A stretch of 64,000 nt of DNA from contig CAZXOK010000010.1 of NCBI GenBank assembly GCA_964642175.1, positions 11,180 to 75,179 of the forward strand, in the 5' to 3' direction. The DNA is from JANQGG01 sp964642175. GTDB taxonomy: Bacteria > Bacteroidota > Chlorobiia > Chlorobiales > Chloroherpetonaceae. Below are positions 1-9,800 of this stretch, in pieces (positions within the stretch are counted from its first letter, which is position 1; each line of letters opens with the position of its first letter). The notes beneath the pieces are model-generated. The model was not told the DNA's origin. It was given only the letters and a program-made list of their open reading frames with translations, and made no database searches. The position numbers and the translations under genes were made by a program.

Positions 1-1
1 G

Positions 2-1282
2 GATATGCCACGCGATATGCTACATTATTTAATGGAAACTTTTTCGCTTGAAGCCGAAGACCTTGTTGCCGGAGGTCGTTATCATAATTTCAGCGACTTT
101 ATTGATTTTCCAAATCCGCTTTCACCAAAACTGGCCTATGAACCCCTGGAGTATCTTGGCCATCCAAAACTTCAATCCGATAAATGCCTGTTTGCACAGA
201 TATCAGAAACAGACAAAGCGCTGCATTTCCCATATCATTCTTACAATCAAGTGATAGATTTTTTAAACATTGCTGCCACAGATCCGGATGTGGAAGAGAT
301 TAAAATTTCACTCTATAGGGTAAGAAAAAAGAAATCAAAGGTGGTTCAAGCCTTGCTTAGAGCTCTGGAGGCCGGGAAAAAAATCACCGTGTTTGTTGAA
401 GTTACGGCGCGTTTTGATGAAAAAAACAATTTAAACTGGGCCGATGAGCTCGAAAGCAAAGGGGCGAAAGTCCTTTACAGTATGCCAGGATGGAAGGTTC
501 ATGCCAAGCTATGCCTGGTGGTGCGCCGGGAGAATGGTCAGATCCACCGATATGCATACCTGGCTACAGGTAATTTTAATGAAAAAACAGCCCGAATATA
601 TACCGATCATGCTTTGCTGACTGCTGACCCGCGTCTGACTCATGATGTTGAACACGTCTTTAATCACCTCATCCGGGGAGAGATACTTCCCCGGGAATTG
701 GTTTGCGAGGCAAAGCATTTATGGGTTGCCCCGTTTAACTTGCGCGAAAATCTTATGGTTTGTATAGATGAAGAAATCAAACATGCCAGGGATGGGAAAC
801 AGGCGTATATGTATTTGAAAATGAATAGCCTGGAAGACTCTGAGATGATTGAGAAACTCTATGAAGCCAGCCGGGCCGGGGTTGAAATACATCTGTTGGT
901 GAGGGGGATTTGCAGGTTGGTACCAGGTGTAAAAGACCTGAGTGATAACATTCAAATCCATAGCATTATTGATCGCTTTTTAGAGCATGGGCGGATGTTT
1001 TTGTTTTCCGGTGGCGGAACAAAAAAACTTTACGTGGGATCGGCTGACTGGATGACCCGTAATTTAAACAGGCGTATCGAAACCGTATTTCCCATCTACG
1101 AGCCGGAGATTTTTGAGGAATTGAGCACCATACTCATGATCGGGTTTTCAGATAATCAAAAGGCCCGCATTGTTGATCCAAAGCTGAAAAACAAGTACCG
1201 CAAAGGAGAAAATGGCCAGCCAAAACTTCGTTCTCAAACTGAGATATACGAGTACCTCTCATCAAAATCCAGGGGTATTTGA
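2..1282 (+). CDS. ppk1: Polyphosphate kinase 1, C-terminal part (5' truncated by window edge)
   Basis: PPK1 makes polyphosphate from the gamma-phosphate of ATP through a phosphohistidine intermediate. The frame is open from base 2, so about 425 residues of a usual ~690 are visible and the N-terminal domains lie outside the window. The first phospholipase D-like HKD motif is seen as 'KVHAKLCLVV' (His at about residue 166 of the visible part). The second is 'RFLEHGRMFLF' followed by 'GSADWMTRNLNRRIE'. The stretch 'TARFDEKNNLNWADELE' is also characteristic of the family. The gene ends 54 bases from the end of the convergent Omp85-type gene, with no clear terminator between them. Confidence 0.95.
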   Translation, partial: DMPRDMLHYLMETFSLEAEDLVAGGRYHNFSDFIDFPNPLSPKLAYEPLEYLGHPKLQSDKCLFAQISETDKALHFPYHSYNQVIDFLNIAATDPDVEEIKISLYRVRKKKSKVVQALLRALEAGKKITVFVEVTARFDEKNNLNWADELESKGAKVLYSMPGWKVHAKLCLVVRRENGQIHRYAYLATGNFNEKTARIYTDHALLTADPRLTHDVEHVFNHLIRGEILPRELVCEAKHLWVAPFNLRENLMVCIDEEIKHARDGKQAYMYLKMNSLEDSEMIEKLYEASRAGVEIHLLVRGICRLVPGVKDLSDNIQIHSIIDRFLEHGRMFLFSGGGTKKLYVGSADWMTRNLNRRIETVFPIYEPEIFEELSTILMIGFSDNQKARIVDPKLKNKYRKGENGQPKLRSQTEIYEYLSSKSRGI

Positions 1283-1336
1283 GGTTTAGCCACCCGGCCA
1301 GTAGAGTACAATTTCCCGGATCATGTATTGTTCATC

Positions 1337-4075
1337 TTAAAACGTGAACCCGGAAGTTAAATACACCGCGGTTTCGTTCTGATTGCTCGGTTCACTTACG
1401 GTGCGGCCAACAGACAAACTTACCGTAAAAACGGGTTCGATAAACGACATCCATATGCCGCCACCTACACTGGAATGCCAGTTTTGATCGTTGGTGTCAC
1501 CACTATAAAACACGCGACCAGTTTCTGAAAAAAGCAACGGACCGAAATAGACAGGTACAAGAAAATTGAATTTTGTTAAAAACAGGCGCATTTCGGCCCC
1601 GGCATGAACTTCGGCATCACCTGCATAACGCTGAGTTGGAAAGCCTCTCAGCGTTTCCTTACCACCTAAAAATGTGGCTTCAAAAAACGGGTACGGCCCC
1701 CATATTTTTTCACCTCCGAATCGCAAGGCCAGGCGCGAAAGAGAAAATGGCAATGGCAGATAAGAGCCCATCTCCAGACGTAGCTTTGAAAAATCTGTGC
1801 GGTTTTTTAAGGCATTTAAAACATATCGGCCTTCCATTGTCAGGTATGAGCCACTGCATGCCGAGCTTCGGGTTGCCGGACTTGAAGAGCTTTGCCAGCG
1901 AAACGAGAGATGGGCGTCCTGTGAGCGTGATAACTGGGTTTTCTGACGGGTATCCACGCTAAACCCGGCAATCAGGCTGATATTCTGGTTTTGGCGGATG
2001 CCATAGGGGCGGCTGAAATTGATAAAGGACTGGTCATCACTGCCCGGATCCTGATCGCTCAAGAGTGGCATATCCAGGTGTTTAATCTCAGAACCCAGGT
2101 AAACAAGGCTATGTGAATAAAACGGAATGGTTAAACGGGCACTAATTGTGGTTTTCTGAACCTGGGTTTCATAAAAATCGTCATCAAATTGCGAGTCATT
2201 AATGGTGGTCGAGTTACCAAAGCCATAAAAATTCAGGAGTTCCAGGCCAGATGTTTTGGCTTCCAATTCAATACTTACACCCGGAACCAGATTACGAAAA
2301 TCAGAGGTGTATTCCAGCTCATACACTTCGCTGCCAAAGGCATAACCACCTTTTAACCCCATTTTAAAGGCATAAGGCGATTGCCTGAAGGCATAGTGCT
2401 CGTAACGCATGCCATGTCCCAATAAAACACCAAAGTCGCTGGAGTAAGATGCATAAAGGTTATCGACCGAGTACCACCACTCATGGCCAAAGTCCCTGGC
2501 CGAGCGTTCATATTTTTCAACAGGATCGGGAGGAATTGAAACTTTCTGATCGGAGAAGGTTGAATTTGGACCCTGTTTAACATATGTATCGGAATCGCTG
2601 TCGTAAAACAGCGTTTTGCTGTTGCTGAAAACACCACAGCAATACACCATGGATTTGTCGTATAGCTGATCATCTCCATCGCCCCCGATAATGCGGATTT
2701 TTATGCTTTCATTGGCCGATCCACTAACCATGGCTTTATCATCATCATCAAGTAAATACAGTCGGATTTCATGAGTTTCACCCGGCAAAAACCGGCGCTT
2801 ATACCATGGCTTACCTTTTTTTTCCATTTCATCCTTGTCCATTTTGTAAAGCTTCACGGTAACAGAACCATTACTGTGGCGTTCAATTTGGGCAAAGTCG
2901 TCGTCGTTGCTGGCCTCAATATTCGGAAATGCCGCATAAATGCTGTACATCTCCATGGCTGCTTCAACCAAATGATCACGTCTTTGTTTTAAAGCAGCTT
3001 GAAGCCATTTCGATTTTTGGCTTTCAGCAGAAACAGGTAAAGATGCAACAGCAGTTTCAATGAGCGAATCGCTGAGTGTATTCTGAATATCTTTGGCTAT
3101 GGTATGCCAGGTTTTGCGATCCAGTTGAGTGAGGCATTTTTGGTCCACCCGGCGCCCCGACCAGGTCAGGAACCAAATGCTGGGATAGGAGCCTGAAAAG
3201 CTGTTCATTTGCGGAACCACCTGTGTGATGACCCATGGAAAAACACCGGCTAATCTTGCAAAAGCCTGGTCGCGATCGCGCGGAATGGGTTTCCAGATGC
3301 GTTTCTTACCTTGTTTAAAACCGGCCCATCGCCACTGGTCGTAGTGGCGGTCCCAATCTCCCAGGAATATATCCAGCAATCGTGCTTTTAAATAAGCTTT
3401 TTGATCGATAAACTCGTCGTTATCATCTTCAACGATCCCGTACATTTTATGAGTGCCAACCACTTTCTGAGCGCCCTGAAAAGAGAGTGCCTCGTTTTCA
3501 TGTTCATCAGGATGAACTTCTATGGTGCCCAGCTTTCCACCAAATTCGTCCAGAAAACGGCCCAGTGCCAAACTGTCTTCAGGTAGCACACATATCTGGG
3601 CTTCGGAGTAAAGAACGCCAAGCGCACGGGTAAATGGTTTAACCAACTGGGTTGAAAGCGGGTAGTAGGAACTGACCTGATCCTGGAGAATATCGGCAAC
3701 TATACTTTTCTGAAGGTCTTCGGGAACCATTTTCAGCGGATCTTTATCAATGGACCGAAATTTATAGACCACACCGTTTTGGCCTTTAAGCTTCAGGGAT
3801 TGGGTCTGGAATCCACCCCCTTTTTCCAGAGGTTTCAGGCCGCCGGCAAAAATTTGCATATCCAGTACCGGAACTTCAACAGGCGAACTCCAGACCTGGC
3901 GCCAATGCTCACCAAAGATGAAGGTATGCATTGAACCGGCCTGGTATGATGCATTAGGAATAACGGTTCTTTTGCCAAGGTTGGGGATCGGTTCGGGCAT
4001 TAACGTGTTTTGAGCATTTGACCCGGTAGGGAGGGCCTGAAATATGATGAGCAAACCGAAGACTAGTCGAAACAT
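1337..4075 (-). CDS. Exported protein with CotH-like kinase motif fused to Omp85/BamA-type beta-barrel
   Basis: 912 residues starting with a signal peptide (residues 1-21, ending 'SNAQ'). The C-terminal ~350 residues alternate like a beta-barrel and contain 'ETLRGFPTQRYAGD' near residue 808, matching the (I/L)RGF element of Omp85 barrels, so the C-terminus is an outer-membrane barrel. The N-terminal half has no POTRA repeats that I recognise. Instead residues ~230-270 hold 'GDWDRHYDQW' (from residue 239) and then 'PIPRDRDQAF'. Their order and spacing resemble the catalytic and metal-binding segments of CotH/Fam20-type atypical kinases. Similar 'BamA/TamA family' proteins of Bacteroidota are usually fused to metallophosphoesterases; this one is not. 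The barrel assignment is firm; the kinase idea is my inference. Confidence 0.75.
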   Translation of the reverse strand: MFRLVFGLLIIFQALPTGSNAQNTLMPEPIPNLGKRTVIPNASYQAGSMHTFIFGEHWRQVWSSPVEVPVLDMQIFAGGLKPLEKGGGFQTQSLKLKGQNGVVYKFRSIDKDPLKMVPEDLQKSIVADILQDQVSSYYPLSTQLVKPFTRALGVLYSEAQICVLPEDSLALGRFLDEFGGKLGTIEVHPDEHENEALSFQGAQKVVGTHKMYGIVEDDNDEFIDQKAYLKARLLDIFLGDWDRHYDQWRWAGFKQGKKRIWKPIPRDRDQAFARLAGVFPWVITQVVPQMNSFSGSYPSIWFLTWSGRRVDQKCLTQLDRKTWHTIAKDIQNTLSDSLIETAVASLPVSAESQKSKWLQAALKQRRDHLVEAAMEMYSIYAAFPNIEASNDDDFAQIERHSNGSVTVKLYKMDKDEMEKKGKPWYKRRFLPGETHEIRLYLLDDDDKAMVSGSANESIKIRIIGGDGDDQLYDKSMVYCCGVFSNSKTLFYDSDSDTYVKQGPNSTFSDQKVSIPPDPVEKYERSARDFGHEWWYSVDNLYASYSSDFGVLLGHGMRYEHYAFRQSPYAFKMGLKGGYAFGSEVYELEYTSDFRNLVPGVSIELEAKTSGLELLNFYGFGNSTTINDSQFDDDFYETQVQKTTISARLTIPFYSHSLVYLGSEIKHLDMPLLSDQDPGSDDQSFINFSRPYGIRQNQNISLIAGFSVDTRQKTQLSRSQDAHLSFRWQSSSSPATRSSACSGSYLTMEGRYVLNALKNRTDFSKLRLEMGSYLPLPFSLSRLALRFGGEKIWGPYPFFEATFLGGKETLRGFPTQRYAGDAEVHAGAEMRLFLTKFNFLVPVYFGPLLFSETGRVFYSGDTNDQNWHSSVGGGIWMSFIEPVFTVSLSVGRTVSEPSNQNETAVYLTSGFTF

Positions 4076-4206
4076 GATTGATGTTTTGGTTATATCCCGT
4101 GTGGATTGTAAACGCTACTTCTAAAATATAAAGTAAATCTTAAAAGGAATGCCTGGTATTCATAAGGTTATTGTTGCCTTGATATTGCGTAATTACCGGC
4201 AGATTT

Positions 4207-5592
4207 TTATCTCGATCCGGTGAATCCTTTACCACTGACCTGGTATAGAATGCCCATTCCGATCAGACCGATCACCATATTGCCCATCCACATCGATAGC
4301 CATGGACTTATAATTTCGCGGTCGGCCAGTTTTTCACCCCCAATCAGAAAAATCCAGTAAATCAGGAAGAACAAAAGAGAAAATCCTGCGCCTACACCAA
4401 ACCCACCGCGCCTGGCCAGAACGCCTAAAGGAACGCCAACAAACACGAACAAAAAACACGCGACAGGTATGGCATATTTTTTATGCACTTCCACCATGTA
4501 TTTTTTTATGGTTTTGCGGTTGTTCTGCAATCCAATAGAATGGTAATGGACTTCATTCAGGTCGCTTCGGGTAATTTTGATGGCATGATCAATAATTCGT
4601 TGTCGCTTAGCAGCAGGTAATTGGTTCAGCTTGTCCATGTACATCAAGCTGTCTTCGGGGTTCGGAGTGCTCAGGGCCAGGGGCTGAGACAGGCTTGAAA
4701 AAGAAGTATTTGAAAACAACCCGGCTTTCCGAATGTTTATTGTTGTATCAATTTTTGAGCGGGCCAAAAGGACACGCTGGTTCAGACTGTCACAAATTTC
4801 AAGCATGGTAGCCGCAGAAAGTTCTCTATCGCCACGACCGATGCGGCTTTCATTGGTTCGCTCAAAACCAAATCCCGTGGCTTCAAAAACCACTTTATGT
4901 TTTTCAAACCTGATCTTGCGGTAAGATAATTTTTGCCGGTCTTCTACCTCGTGCATTTCGCCATGTTTAAGGGTCATGATCAGGTTGCGAAAGTCTTTGG
5001 TGAAAGTAAATGAGCCGGAATCGGCAGTGATGACCACGCGTCTGTAGTCGTTTGAGTTTTTATAAATAGTTACGCCGGCTATATCGGAGCTTTTTTCGGA
5101 GGTATGGCGCGCCAGGATCTCATAGCCACGGATCATATCGGTGAAGACATTTTCTTCGAGTCCAAAACTGGGTTTTTTGCGTGAAATATCCATTAAAAGA
5201 ATTTTTGCCTGGTGGTTGGCTTCGGGTAGGATCACATTATTGAACCGTTCAACCAAAATCGTAACAACAAGGCCGGCCATCACAATTGGGAACATAATAC
5301 GTTTGAGGGAGATGCCACTGGCGCGGATGGCTGTCATTTCTGAAGAGTTGGTCAGATTGCCAAAGGTCATTAATGTAGAGATCAACACAGCCATTGGGGC
5401 AGCCAGAACAACCATCCAGGCAATTTGCAGGATGATCAGTTCGAAGATCACCCATAACTCCAGACCTTTTCCGACAAACCTATCCAGATACCGCATTAAA
5501 AATTGCAGCAAGAACACAAAAATGACCGTTGAAAATCCAAAAATAAACGGGCCGAAGTGTTCTTTTAAGAGGTATCGGGATAAGATCTTCAT
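4207..5592 (-). CDS. LptF/LptG family permease (YjgP/YjgQ)
   Basis: 461 residues, in the size range of Bacteroidota YjgP/YjgQ permeases. They form the inner-membrane part of the LptB2FG ABC transporter that lifts lipopolysaccharide onto the Lpt bridge. Three hydrophobic segments lie in the first ~120 residues and three at the C-terminus (residues ~370-455), with a large periplasmic beta-jellyroll-like domain between, as in the family. 'SRYLLKEHFGPFIFG' at the N-terminus and 'FVFVGVPLGVLARRGGFGVGAGFSL' are typical (the latter near residue 380). No second permease or LptB is adjacent, so I cannot say LptF or LptG. The start is 9 bases downstream of the NUDIX gene's stop codon, which suggests co-transcription. 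Confidence 0.9.
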   Translation of the reverse strand: MKILSRYLLKEHFGPFIFGFSTVIFVFLLQFLMRYLDRFVGKGLELWVIFELIILQIAWMVVLAAPMAVLISTLMTFGNLTNSSEMTAIRASGISLKRIMFPIVMAGLVVTILVERFNNVILPEANHQAKILLMDISRKKPSFGLEENVFTDMIRGYEILARHTSEKSSDIAGVTIYKNSNDYRRVVITADSGSFTFTKDFRNLIMTLKHGEMHEVEDRQKLSYRKIRFEKHKVVFEATGFGFERTNESRIGRGDRELSAATMLEICDSLNQRVLLARSKIDTTINIRKAGLFSNTSFSSLSQPLALSTPNPEDSLMYMDKLNQLPAAKRQRIIDHAIKITRSDLNEVHYHSIGLQNNRKTIKKYMVEVHKKYAIPVACFLFVFVGVPLGVLARRGGFGVGAGFSLLFFLIYWIFLIGGEKLADREIISPWLSMWMGNMVIGLIGMGILYQVSGKGFTGSR

Positions 5593-5601
5593 AAAATCAG
5601 C

Positions 5602-6066
5602 TTAAAACTTTGAGATGGTGTTCAGACAATAATACACCTGATTGGAGCCGGCAAGGTTTTCAAGCATATCTTTCAACCGCGAGGGGTATAAGTTTATATG
5701 GGTCAGGTTTTCCAGATTGAGCCATGCTACACCAAGTTGCCCCTTATCAGGGCTGTGACCATTTTTAACAAGGTAATCATTGGGCAATGTGCATGTAAAG
5801 ACCACTTCCACGACATGTTTTTGATTTTGCTTAAGGGATTTCCGGGGTTTTAAAAAATCAAATACACCATAAATATCACCAATGCCAATAGAAGTGCCAA
5901 TCTCTTCCCGGCATTCCCGACTCAGCGACTCACTTAGCGATTCATTTGGCTTTGGTTTGCCACCCGGAAGCGAATAGGCAACTTGGTTATTTCGTAGATG
6001 TTTAACACACAGAACCTGCCCGTTTTGAATAATGAGAGCCTTTACCGAAACTTTAATGCTTGCCAT
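5602..6066 (-). CDS. NUDIX hydrolase
   Basis: 154 residues. The NUDIX box (G-x5-E-x7-REUxEExGU) is visible as 'GGKPKPNESLSESLSREC' continuing into 'REEIGTSIGI', with all the Gly, Glu and Arg residues of the Mg-binding helix present. The family cleaves nucleoside diphosphates linked to other groups; the substrate cannot be told from sequence. The gene lies between a rhodanese-like gene (11 bases upstream) and an LptF/G permease (9 bases downstream), all leftward, so the three are probably one transcript. Confidence 0.9.
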   Translation of the reverse strand: MASIKVSVKALIIQNGQVLCVKHLRNNQVAYSLPGGKPKPNESLSESLSRECREEIGTSIGIGDIYGVFDFLKPRKSLKQNQKHVVEVVFTCTLPNDYLVKNGHSPDKGQLGVAWLNLENLTHINLYPSRLKDMLENLAGSNQVYYCLNTISKF

Positions 6067-6077
6067 ATCTGTATCGT

Positions 6078-6560
6078 TCAGGCTTTGCGTGGTTCAAGAA
6101 AATGGCCCCAGAATTCACTATAGGGGTGGATCTCATTTGTTGCACCCGACTCATTATAAACAGGAAAGCCTTCGTTGTACCATTTGAAAATCCCACCTCG
6201 TAAATTGTACAACCCTCCGGCACCGTTATCGAGGCATAGGTCCTGAACATTTTGTATGAATTGAGAACTTCGCTGACCAACAGAACAATAAAAAATCAAT
6301 ATCTGGTTTTCAATCTGGGTTTTCTGATCGGATAGAAAATCCTCGGGTTTTGTTTCCGGATCTATCCAAATAGAATCTTTGATATGGCTTTGCTGAAACT
6401 CCTCCAACAAGCGGGTATCAAATAATACCAGTCCTGAATTCGAATAGACCAGTTTTTCATGAAGGGCCTGGGTTTCTATATTCGGGACAGGGTAAGAGGA
6501 TTCAATAAATTTCATGACCAGATTCAAAGAATCAAATGTCTTAAAAATGGACGATAGCAT
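6078..6560 (-). CDS. Rhodanese-like domain protein
   Basis: 160 residues with one rhodanese fold. The acidic 'LFDTRLLEEFQQSHIKDSIWI' segment (residues ~45-70) is the conserved D-x-R...H-I-x-G/S-I region. 'IFYCSVGQRSSQFIQNV' carries the active-site loop with a catalytic Cys followed by the six-residue loop. 'LRGGIFKWYNEGFPVY' is the usual C-terminal motif. It probably moves sulfane sulfur or senses thiols; no partner gene is adjacent to fix a role. It is the first gene of a leftward trio, and the ~300 bases upstream form a divergent promoter region shared with the FAD/Fe-S oxidase. Confidence 0.85.
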   Translation of the reverse strand: MLSSIFKTFDSLNLVMKFIESSYPVPNIETQALHEKLVYSNSGLVLFDTRLLEEFQQSHIKDSIWIDPETKPEDFLSDQKTQIENQILIFYCSVGQRSSQFIQNVQDLCLDNGAGGLYNLRGGIFKWYNEGFPVYNESGATNEIHPYSEFWGHFLEPRKA

Positions 6561-6858
6561 GTAAGGGTAAAGTTAGTTATGATTAAATTCCGCCAGCCTT
6601 TTTTAAAATCTTTAAGCTTAAAAGTAAGGGATTCACCCTGCAAGTTCAACTTATTATTATTTGGATTTTTAAATGAGTGCCCGGATTTGTTAACTTCGGC
6701 ACGTCAAAGAGTTATGTTTATAAACAGTAATAAGATTGATATCTATTAGTTAATTTTGATTAATTGCTTACGATTTGCATATTGAAGCACTTGTAAAGAC
6801 ATTTGCTATTCATAGACAGCCACATTGCAAGAAGTAACAGCAACCAAGGATACATTAT

Positions 6859-9800
6859 ATGCCACTGACCAAAGGACCGGAAACAGCAAAGGCCACACAT
6901 ACAGAGCCACATGAAATCCCGTTTAATTATACATCTGCAACTGATCGAAAGGCGCTTCGTTTTCTTCTCGGCGATGAGATTTTTGCCCTTTTAGAAAACC
7001 TGCGCGATAAACGCGTAACCGGTCGTTCTGCCAGATTACTGATGGGAATCATCGGTGAAATTCTGATTCACCGCCGCAATCCCTATTTATATGAAGAACT
7101 TGTTGAGTCTTCGGCACGTAGAAATCGCTTGTTCGACCATGCCGAAAAAGACCTTTACACAGTTCAGCAAACCGGTGATGGTGATGTAAGGGTGAAAAAA
7201 GTTATCGATACCCTTCAGAAAAAGCTCAATGAGTTAAAAGAAAATGTTGAAAAAACAGGTGAGTTCAGAAAAAAACTATCCAAAGAGCTTGGTGCTGTTG
7301 TAGGAGCCAAAAATGTCCTTTTCGATCCGTTTGCAATTTCCGCCCATGCCACCGATGCTACCGACTGGCGACTGTTTTTACCGGTTGCCGTGGTTACACC
7401 GGATCAAGAGAACCAGGTGGCAGCGTTGATAAAAGCTATTGGTAAGTTAGGATTGAATGTTATTCCCAGAGGAGCCGGAACCGGTTTAACCGGCGGTGCC
7501 GTACCTTTACGGCCCAATTGTGTGATCATCAACATGGAAAAAATGAATCGCATCAAAGGGCTGGCTGAGCGGGAGTTTTTATTGGACAATGGCCAAAAAG
7601 TAAACGGAAAAGTACTGGAACTGGAAACGGGTGTAATCACCGAAAATGCTATGCAGGTGGCCGAAGAGCATGGATTGGTTTTTGCCACAGATCCAACCAG
7701 TGAGTGGTCTTGTACGGTTGGTGGTAACATTGCAGAAAATGCAGGCGGAAAAAAAGCCGTGCGTTGGGGCACGTGCATCGATAATGTCCTGGAGTGGAAC
7801 ATAGCCATGCCTTCCGGGAAAACCTGGAGCGTTAAACGCACCGACCATAAATTGCGCAAGATACTTCATGAAGATGAGGTTACTTACGAGGTTTTTGATG
7901 AGCAGGGCAAATCCCTTAAAGTAGTAAAGCTGCGCGGGGTGGATGTACGCAAAAAAGGACTTTGGAAAGATATTACCAATAAAGCATTGGGTGGTGTGCC
8001 CGGGTTGCAGAAAGAAGGTACTGATGGGGTAATTACTTCGGCTGTGTTTGTGCTGTACCCGAAGTATAAAGTCACCAAAACCCTGTGTCTGGAATTTTTT
8101 GGACCTGATATGGATGAAGCCAGCCAGGTGATCGTGGAGATTTCCAGACGCTTCCCCTTGCCTAAAGCCGATGAAGAAGCCTTGCTGGCCCTGGAGCATT
8201 TTGATGATGAATACATTCGCGCCATCGATTACAATGTAAAAGCCCTGCGGCCCGAAACCCCGAAAGCTGTGCTTTTAATAGATATTGCCGGTAACAGCGA
8301 AGCCGATGTTGAAAAGGGCATTAACCGGGCCAAAGAGATCCTTGAATCCCATCCCAACACCCTGATGTTTGTGGCCAGGGATGAAGCCGAAGCCAAACGC
8401 TTCTGGCAGGATCGTAAACGCCTGAGTGCCATTGCCCGGCGAACCAATGCCTTTAAACTCAACGAAGATGTGGTGATTCCATTGCATGCCCTGGGAGAGT
8501 TTGCTGAGTTTATTGATGAGCTGAACGTGCAGCAGGAGCGTTACTCACAAACCCATTTTCTGGATCGGGTTCTGGCTAATTTAAACGCTGCCGAAGTAAA
8601 AGAAGATGCTGAGCAATTTAAACGAAAGATCAACTCTGCCGTTGAGCTTTGCGCAAAAGCCAGAACCGAGCTGGAACAGGCATCAGACCAAGACCTGAGA
8701 AGTCTGAGGATCATTGATGAGTTTCGCCAGCAACTCTGCGATTTGGTTCATGGCTATCCAAAAATGGTAGAAGTTATTGAATATCTTCATAAGCATATCC
8801 GCGACCGCCGCATAGCTATCGCAACCCACATGCATGCCGGGGATGGCAATGTGCATGTTAATATTCCGGTACTCTCCAACGATCAGGACATGATGGAACG
8901 CGCTGATCATGTGGTTGATCTTGTGATGGAAAAAGTCGTGTCCATGGATGGTGTGGTCTCGGGCGAGCATGGCATCGGGCTCACCAAGTTAAAATATCTT
9001 GATAAATCGATTATTAACCAGCTGACCGAATACAGAAACCAGGTTGACCCAAAAGGTATTGTCAATCCGGGTAAACTCAACGATAGACAGGTCCTGGATC
9101 ATATCTTCACGCCCTCGTTCAACCTTTTGGAACTCGAAGCGCATATTTTAAAACGCGCCCAGATTGAAGAACTCTCCAAAAAGGTTGATTACTGCATTCG
9201 CTGCGGCAAATGTAAAATAGATTGCTGCGTGTTCTACCCGGCCCGCGGTATGTTTTATCATCCGAGAAATAAAAACCTGGCAATTGGGTCGCTTATTGAA
9301 GCCCTGCTTTACGATGCCCAGCGCGGTCACTCTACCGATTTTAAACTGCTTAAATGGCTGGAAGAAGTGGCCGACCATTGCACCATTTGCCACAAGTGCT
9401 TAAAACCCTGCCCGGTGGATATCGATACGGGTGAAGTTTCGATTAATGAACGCCAAATCCTGGAAGGTTGGGGCTATAAGCATACCTCGTTCATGACCAA
9501 GCAAACGTTGAACTATCTCAACAGCCGCTCACCCAATTACAATAATGTCTTCCGGACCATGGTGGTTAAACTGGGGGGCTCGTTGCAGCGCATGGGTAAG
9601 AAAATCACCTCCCCGCTTCAGCCCGAAGACGAAGCGCCGAAATTTTACCCACTGCAAATGCTGCGTTCGGCGGTGCCGCCACCCACAGAAGAAACCTTGC
9701 GCGATGTTCTGCCAAACTGCGAGCCCGACCAGGTGCTGGTTTTTGACCCGGAACAGGAAGCCAAAGGTACAGTCTTTTATTTCCCGGGATGTGGGTCGGA

